From contig BSWB01000003.1 of assembly GCA_033239125.1 (NCBI GenBank), positions 31,201,001-31,265,000 on the forward strand: a stretch of 64,000 nt of DNA. Direction: 5' to 3'. Position 1 is the first letter of the stretch, and each line of letters opens with the position of its first letter. Under the pieces are notes generated by a model. It was not told the DNA's origin. It did no database searches and was given only the letters and a program-made list of their open reading frames with translations. This stretch comes from Fagopyrum homotropicum. Lineage: Eukaryota > Streptophyta > Magnoliopsida > Caryophyllales > Polygonaceae. Of the stretch, positions 58,669-64,000 are shown in pieces. The translations under genes and the position numbers were made by a program.

Positions 58669-60333
58669 TGTAAGACCCCAGTTTTGCCTTCACCGCCCCC
58701 GCGGTGAAGAAGGCCGCCCCCGTGGCCGAGATGATCCGCCCTTGTGGATTTACGATAGATCACGCCCGATCTGTTTCGTTCGTTTTATCTTCCTTCCATA
58801 GATAGAATATCCGATATTCTATCTTATGGGCCGGTTTCCTTGTCTTCTTCTAACCCTAGACGCCTTTCCGTCTAGCGTTCCAGCCGTCTCTATATATTCC
58901 CGTCTTTTCCTCTTTTTCCCATTTCTTGCTTACGTCTCCTTCAACCCTAGAGTGTTGCAGCCTTGCCCTTGTGTCCTTGCTGAACGTGTAAGTTCTTCCT
59001 CCCTTGTTCTTCTTCACGTTCATGTGCTGTTGCACCTTGCTTCTCTTCTGTTTCGTTTTCCTCTTCGTTTTCTCTTTTCTTCTTCTCCAAGGATCAAGCT
59101 TGAGCCTTGATCCTTGTGGAGCGTTGTGTTGTTGATCCTTTGATGTTCATAGGCTCCCTTGGTTGAGTTGTGAAGGCTGAGAGTGTTAGCAGAACAAGCT
59201 TCAGCCTTGTCGTAGTTCTACTATCGTCGGGAAGTCGACAGTGCCTTTGCACCGTATCCGCCCTCGCGCCTCTGACGTGCCGCCCCCACGGGAAGCCGCC
59301 CCTGCGCCTTGCTCCACCGCCCCTGCGGTTTTTGTCTGCAGTAACTCCCGTCTTTGGTGAGTTGCTTGCTTCCTTCCTTTCCTCGTTCCTTTCCTTGCTT
59401 CTTGTGGTGTTCCTTGTCCCCTGAGTTGTTGTTAGACTAAGGTTGAGCCCTTGACTTATGTAGATCTCTTAGAGATCCTTGAGACTAGAAGTTATAGACT
59501 TCTAGCAACCGTTCGTTCCTGATCCGTGATGCTTGTTTGTACAGGCTTTCTTTGCTCCTTTCTTGAGGGAAACTGAACTTTTCCTGAGTTGTTCCTGAGT
59601 TGTTGTTGAACTTTGAGTTACCTTCGAGTGAGGTAAGTCCCTTGAACTTACTTAGCTTCATTCCGCGTATTAGTTGGATTGTATTGGCTTGTTTGTGTTG
59701 TTATCATGTTTATAACGGATAAATGAAAATAGAATTCACCCTTTGTTACCCTTAATTGGCCCAAGTGTATTATAACCGGGCGGTGACCACTTGTCTAGTT
59801 TTGCAGGAGACTAAAATGTGCTCTTGCAACCCAGACCCGTAGGTAACGGATAGTACTGATATATTCTTATTGGTACGGGAACCCCGTACCAATAGTAATG
59901 GATAACGTTAATGAAAGATAATAACCGGTTGTGTGCAACCATGCTATGTGTTTTCTTTACCTTATGTGTGTTTGTCCCTTTACGCTCTTGCTAGTATCTA
60001 GAATGTTAGCTAACGGTTTATACCGTCGTTGTAGATGTTCCGCAGGTTCAGGAAGCTGATGAGTGATCCGGATGGTGTGGTCATCCGGGGTTCCCGTACA
60101 TTATAGGACGGGATCGGGTTTCGTTTCTTTTGTTGTTTCCCTTTTGTTTTGAACTCGGTTGTGGAGCTTTTGTGTTTTCTTTTGTTTAAACCTTGGTTTT
60201 ATATTGAGTTTTGGTTTTCATTCGTATGTGCCTTGTAGTAAGATCCGTTTTGTTGTTGCTACTTTGAGGGTCGGGACCCACTGTACGGTCCTAGCCCGTA
60301 GCGCTTTGAGTTCCCAAAACTTGGGGTGTTACA
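58669..60333 (+). repeat. 3' LTR of the gypsy element
   Basis: 1665 bp, partner of 49978-51652. It contains the same 12-bp inverted repeat (58800-58824). It lacks about 50 bp present in the 5' copy near 51150-51210 and has other indels. Confidence 0.93.
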
Positions 60334-60338
60334 GGTGA

Positions 60339-60654
60339 TTAGAGGACTAACCGGCCACCGTGATTAACTTGTTGGATTTTGGTGTTTCATGGGCCGATAA
60401 AGTCGGATTGTGCTTTGTGACTACCATTTTTCGTATTATGTTCCTAGACGAAGAGAACAAGAGCAAAGATAGGGGATGATATTTGTGAATAACAATTACT
60501 AATAGGGTACAAGATCTATGATTGTAAATTTTATGTTGGATAATCATTCAAAAGTATGAAATTGAGAATTTGACATCTAATTTTTTGAGTTTTATAAATA
60601 ACCATTCTATATATTTTTATTCATAACTTTTTTCTCTCTCTTCATCATTCTTGG
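60339..60654. other. Short spacer between gypsy element and solo LTR
   Basis: AT-rich, no gene seen. It is the right flank of the gypsy insertion. Confidence 0.5.
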
Positions 60655-62051
60655 TGTAACACCCCAAATCTCAGACTCAGAGCGCTATGGGTTAGGACCT
60701 CACAATGGGTCCCGACCTCTAACTCGACACAATATTACCGGATATTACAATAAGACACAAACGTTAAACATCAAAATTGAAGTATGAAATATGCAATGTC
60801 AAATAAACCAACAAACTCACAACCGAGGTACAACAAAACTTAATCCGCAAAACTACTAGTCAACTACGATAAGAAAACACATAAGCTAAACCACGTTCTA
60901 TCCCGCACAGGAACCCCGACTGACCACATCCTCCGGCTCACTCGGCAGCTACCCTATCCTACAAGACATCTAACAACACGGATAAACAACTACAACGTAG
61001 AGGAAAACACTAAAGCACAATCACATATAAAGCAAGAGTTAAACACATATCATGTTATCACATAAAACCCTATATTATTATCTTCATTAAGGTCGTTCAC
61101 ATTATTCATTTATAAGTGTGACATGAGAAGTCTTCGACTCTTGCCTTCGGTCCTTTATCCAGCTGGAGTGGTTCAACACACCTCCCCGTGTACACAATGG
61201 AGTGGTTTGGTACCCTCCCCATATACCAAGTCTGGCCTAGTCACAAAGCACCTCTCAAACTCCCTTGAAAGTTTGAGCAACTAACCACCTCTCGTTACCC
61301 GTGGGCCAGTAATAAGTCGGTACACACAATCTAACAATATGCTACAACACATATAAGCACACGCCACTCAAGCATTCACCAATACATCATAGTAGCTTTG
61401 TAAGTCCCAAAGACTTACCTGAAACAGACTACGCTCAGCTACACACAAATCTGCTCGGTACTCGAATCCTCAAACGCCTGATATAAGTCAAGGGAAAGAT
61501 GTTATAACTAGTCCACATCAACATGAAAACTACGCCCTAGCAGTTTTCCTATCCTTCTCATAACTCGATACCTAACTCAACACCAAACCACACTCACTCC
61601 TGCGAGATTGCCCAATCATGATGCTACCACATATATAACGCCATAAGGAAGGAAGTATCAAATACCTAGAGTCCACTCTTAATTCACAAGGACGACTTAA
61701 GAGTCTCACTGGAGATTTATAGTCGCGGGACTCGGCGACTACAAATCTCCGACTTCTACTTCTTCATGCAGAATTGATCCACTCCGCCTTTAGCACTCCC
61801 TATAACCCTTTGTAGTCCAAGTCAAGCACTAAAGTAAGCCACCCTGTACTTTAAGGAAGGAAAAGAGAGGAACAACCTACCCTTATTCTTCAATGGAATC
61901 GATGGAGACAAGCGGCTTCTTCGACGTACCCCCAATGGCGGATTCTTCTGTATGATCTTGTTGCAGTCCGACGTAGATGAAATGCACAAACTCTGCTGGT
62001 GACAGAATCAAGAGAGATGGGGACAACGTTCCTAAGACCTCGGGTCTTACA
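60655..62051 (-). mobile_element. Solo LTR on the minus strand, distantly related to the gypsy LTRs
   Basis: On the minus strand it begins TGTAAGACC (62051) and ends GGGGTGTTACA (60655). Its end contains GGTCGGGACCCATTGTG and TAGCGCTCTGAG, matching the terminal part of the 49978 and 58669 LTRs (GGTCGGGACCCA, TAGCGCTT...). The middle is not clearly similar, so it is another subfamily. No internal domains follow on either side. Flanking 5-bp duplications are not evident. Confidence 0.7.
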
Positions 62052-62249
62052 GATTCAATAGTTGTTAATCAAGAGCTTTAACTGCTCTGTTTTTATATTT
62101 TTATTGATTGAATGTATCTTATCAAATTGTTGTTGTTAGAATTTTTTTTATCAATTAGTTTTTATTCGATATTTATTGTTTTTGTTGTTTAATTGCTCTA
62201 TTTTCTCCTTTATATTAATTCCTTGTTATTTCCCGTTATTGACAGTATT
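62052..62249. other. AT-rich flank of the repeat array
   Basis: No gene or defined repeat recognised. Confidence 0.4.
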
Positions 62250-63175
62250 TTGTATAGTCAACAACATCTCAACTATTAAAAAATTTTGGTTTGACATTGT
62301 CAACGGCATTTTAAATAATAGATCATAGTTGTTGTTATAATTATTGTTGTCAACAACTCAAAATTGTGTTCTACAGTCATCAACACTTAAACAACAAAAT
62401 TTTGTTTATTTGTGATATCAACGACATATTATCTACCCAAGATATGTTTTTCTAATGTCAACAACACACTAAACAACAAAAATTTATTTATTTTTGTTGT
62501 CAACAACACATTAAATATCAAATATGTGTTTCTATACTATCAACATAAAAAATGTGTTTATTTGTGACATAAACAACGCATTCACCATCAAAGATGTGTT
62601 TCTAAATTGTTGACAACACATAAAACATCTGATCAATGTTGTTTTTACCGTCAACAACATTCCAAAAAATAATTATCGAGTTTGTGTGATGTCAAAAAGA
62701 CCACAAACATCATATTACTTTAGTGTTGTCAACAACATCACAACTATCAAAAAAGAGTTTTTTGTGGGTTGTTAATAACACTCAAACCACCAAAATAAGT
62801 TGTGTAGGTATTGTCAATAACACCACAAACACCAAATTAAGTTGTCTTGACGTTGCCATCAACACCACAAACACAAAGTTAACATGTGTTGTAAACATTA
62901 GAACTTATGCGCTTTATGTTTTTACACTCAACAATATTCCAAGCAATTAAACATTGAGTTTTCTGCTCCCAACAAGACCGCAATAATCAAAATCGTGGCT
63001 TTAGTGTTGTCAGTCATACCCCCAAACTTAAGAATTATCTATGTTGCCAATAACTCTTAAACAATGTTGTTTTTACTGTCAACAACATATCAAATATTTA
63101 ACTACCGTGTTTTTGTGTTGTTAATTACACCTTAAACATCATAATAGTATTTTTAGTGTTGTCTATACTATAATA
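62250..63175. repeat. Degenerate array of short GTTGTCAACAACA-type repeats
   Basis: About two dozen imperfect units spaced roughly 35-50 bp apart share a core GTTGTCAACAACAC followed by an A-rich CATCAAA(T)ATGTGTTT stretch. The core is close to palindromic (GTTG/CAAC). Good copies are near 62346, 62456, 62498, 62725 and 63076. It could be a decayed minisatellite or the subterminal repeat region of a CACTA-like DNA transposon, but no CACTA end was found in the window. Confidence 0.65.
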
Positions 63176-63259
63176 GAGTGTTTTTTTTCAACATACATGA
63201 TTTACCTTTGTTTAATTATTGTTAATTATTCTTTGTATATAAAATTATACAAAATCGGT

Positions 63260-64000
63260 TGAGTCTCCTAACAAATTGAGCCTCATACCTTATTGTATAG
63301 TGAAACTAACTCTTTAAAAAAAAACACAAATTGAGCCTCATCCCCTACGATCTCTACAATTGTTGTTAAAGCATACAACATAAAGCCATATCCCTTGGTA
63401 GAACAAATATCCAAATATATCCTCGTCTTCCTCCCCAAAGTGGCTTGATAAATGACATTATCATATATGAACGAATTGTTGGCCTTATTAGGGAAAGGAG
63501 AGACACCCACAACATCGACACAAGTGTCTCTACCACAATATAAATATTTCTTAGTTGAGTTCTCACATTTAGAGTGGGTGTTATCCTTTTTGTCACTTTT
63601 TTTTTCCATCATTTTGCTGATTATTGTTCATATTTTTGCCCTTAGTCATTAGAGCTTTTGGTTTGTTTTCACTTTTAGCCTTAAACACTTTCATGATCTC
63701 ATTCTGTTCAATTATAGCTTCTAAGGTTTTATCTTTGCTAAGGTCATCATGGTTAAACCGAATAACATCATTAAAATTATCAAAGTGCACACAAAAAATT
63801 CAATAAAACAACACAACTAAATGAGTATCTTTTACTTTATCATCACATCTTTCTAATTCATGAGTCATCCTAATAAATCTATCCAAATTATTATTTATAA
63901 CACGTTCACATCCATTTTAGATGTAAATAATCTACACAAGACAAATATATTCTAGGTAATGAGTTAGTCAAATATAATGATTCCAAAGCATCACAAAGGT
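63260..64000 (-). pseudogene. Ty1/copia gag-like remnant running off the window
   Basis: On the minus strand a gag-like order is visible: near 63990 L-E-S-L-Y-L-T-N-S-L-P; near 63880 R-M-T-H-E-L-E-R-C-D-D-K-V; at 63790-63593 F-D-N-F-N-D-V-I-R-F followed by a Lys/Asn-rich stretch; then K-K-Y-L-Y-C-G, where a CCHC knuckle would start but is broken. Stops and shifts separate the parts. Only the gag end is in the window. Confidence 0.6.

Larger units (their letters stand above)
49978..60333 (+). mobile_element. Ty3/gypsy chromovirus-type retrotransposon with nested solo LTR
   Basis: A complete-ended element of 10356 bp. LTRs are 49978-51652 (1675 bp) and 58669-60333 (1665 bp), both TGTAAGACC...GGTGTTACA. 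Target duplications GGTGA lie at 49973-49977 and 60334-60338. The primer-binding site TGGTATCAAAGC is at 51656-51667. Protein domains run in gypsy order: gag, protease, RT, RNase H, integrase, chromodomain-like end. The LTRs differ by many substitutions and indels, so it is much older than the copia element. The nested insertion at 55307-57049 accounts for 1.74 kb. The C-terminal pol layout suggests the Del/Tekay clade. Confidence 0.93.

Noticed and set aside
62250..63175. CRISPR-like array
   Set aside because: Repeats are degenerate with irregular spacing in a plant nuclear context; no cas genes.

Overview
This is nuclear DNA from a flowering plant, almost certainly a eudicot. It is AT-rich between genes, has GT-AG introns, and carries plant-specific genes together with Ty1/copia, Ty3/gypsy, TRIM, MULE, hAT and LINE elements. 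I cannot name the species. Exon structures below were assembled by hand from the sequence; the products of all spliced genes close without a phase error.

Layout. 0-4.4 kb: a decayed Ty3/gypsy pol fragment and repeat-strewn spacer. 4.4-16.3 kb is a gene island: an intronless dual-kinase receptor-like cytoplasmic kinase (LecRK-S.2 type, +), a four-EF-hand calcium sensor (-), a small unresolved spliced ORF (-), a MYB-CC/GARP transcription factor of the PHL2/PHL3 type (-), and, divergent from it, a mitochondrial-type DUF185/NDUFAF7-like methyltransferase (+, 14 exons). 16.3-30.0 kb is a Russian doll of transposons: a TRIM retroelement whose 3' LTR is split by a Kaonashi-type MULE (mudrA plus a DUF1985/Ulp1-like protease gene), whose protease gene in turn carries a complete-ended 3.2-kb hAT element inside an intron. 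31.5-41.0 kb: a FAMA-like bHLH gene (-) and the 26S proteasome subunit RPN2 gene (-, 13 exons, 1004 aa). 41.3-64 kb: a LINE 3' fragment, a young 4.76-kb copia element with 132-bp LTRs, a 10.4-kb chromovirus-type gypsy element with a nested 1.74-kb solo LTR, a reverse-strand solo LTR, a degenerate short-period repeat array, and a copia gag remnant at the right edge.

How the genes relate. The host genes are unlinked in pathway: kinase signalling, calcium sensing, phosphate-type MYB-CC transcription, mitochondrial methylation, stomatal differentiation and protein degradation. From memory of Arabidopsis, the EF-hand, PHL2 and FAMA genes lie next to one another on chromosome 3 (At3g24110-24140), and RPN2a and LecRK-S.2 lie close together on chromosome 2 (At2g32730 and At2g32800). 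The window would then combine two Arabidopsis segments, which suggests an ancestral gene order later split by duplication and loss. The methyltransferase promoter carries five TGGGCY (site II) boxes, as expected for a gene whose product is mitochondrial.

The most unusual structure is the MULE that carries its own SUMO-protease-like gene and has become host to, and guest of, other elements. No CRISPR, bacterial operon or tRNA gene was seen.
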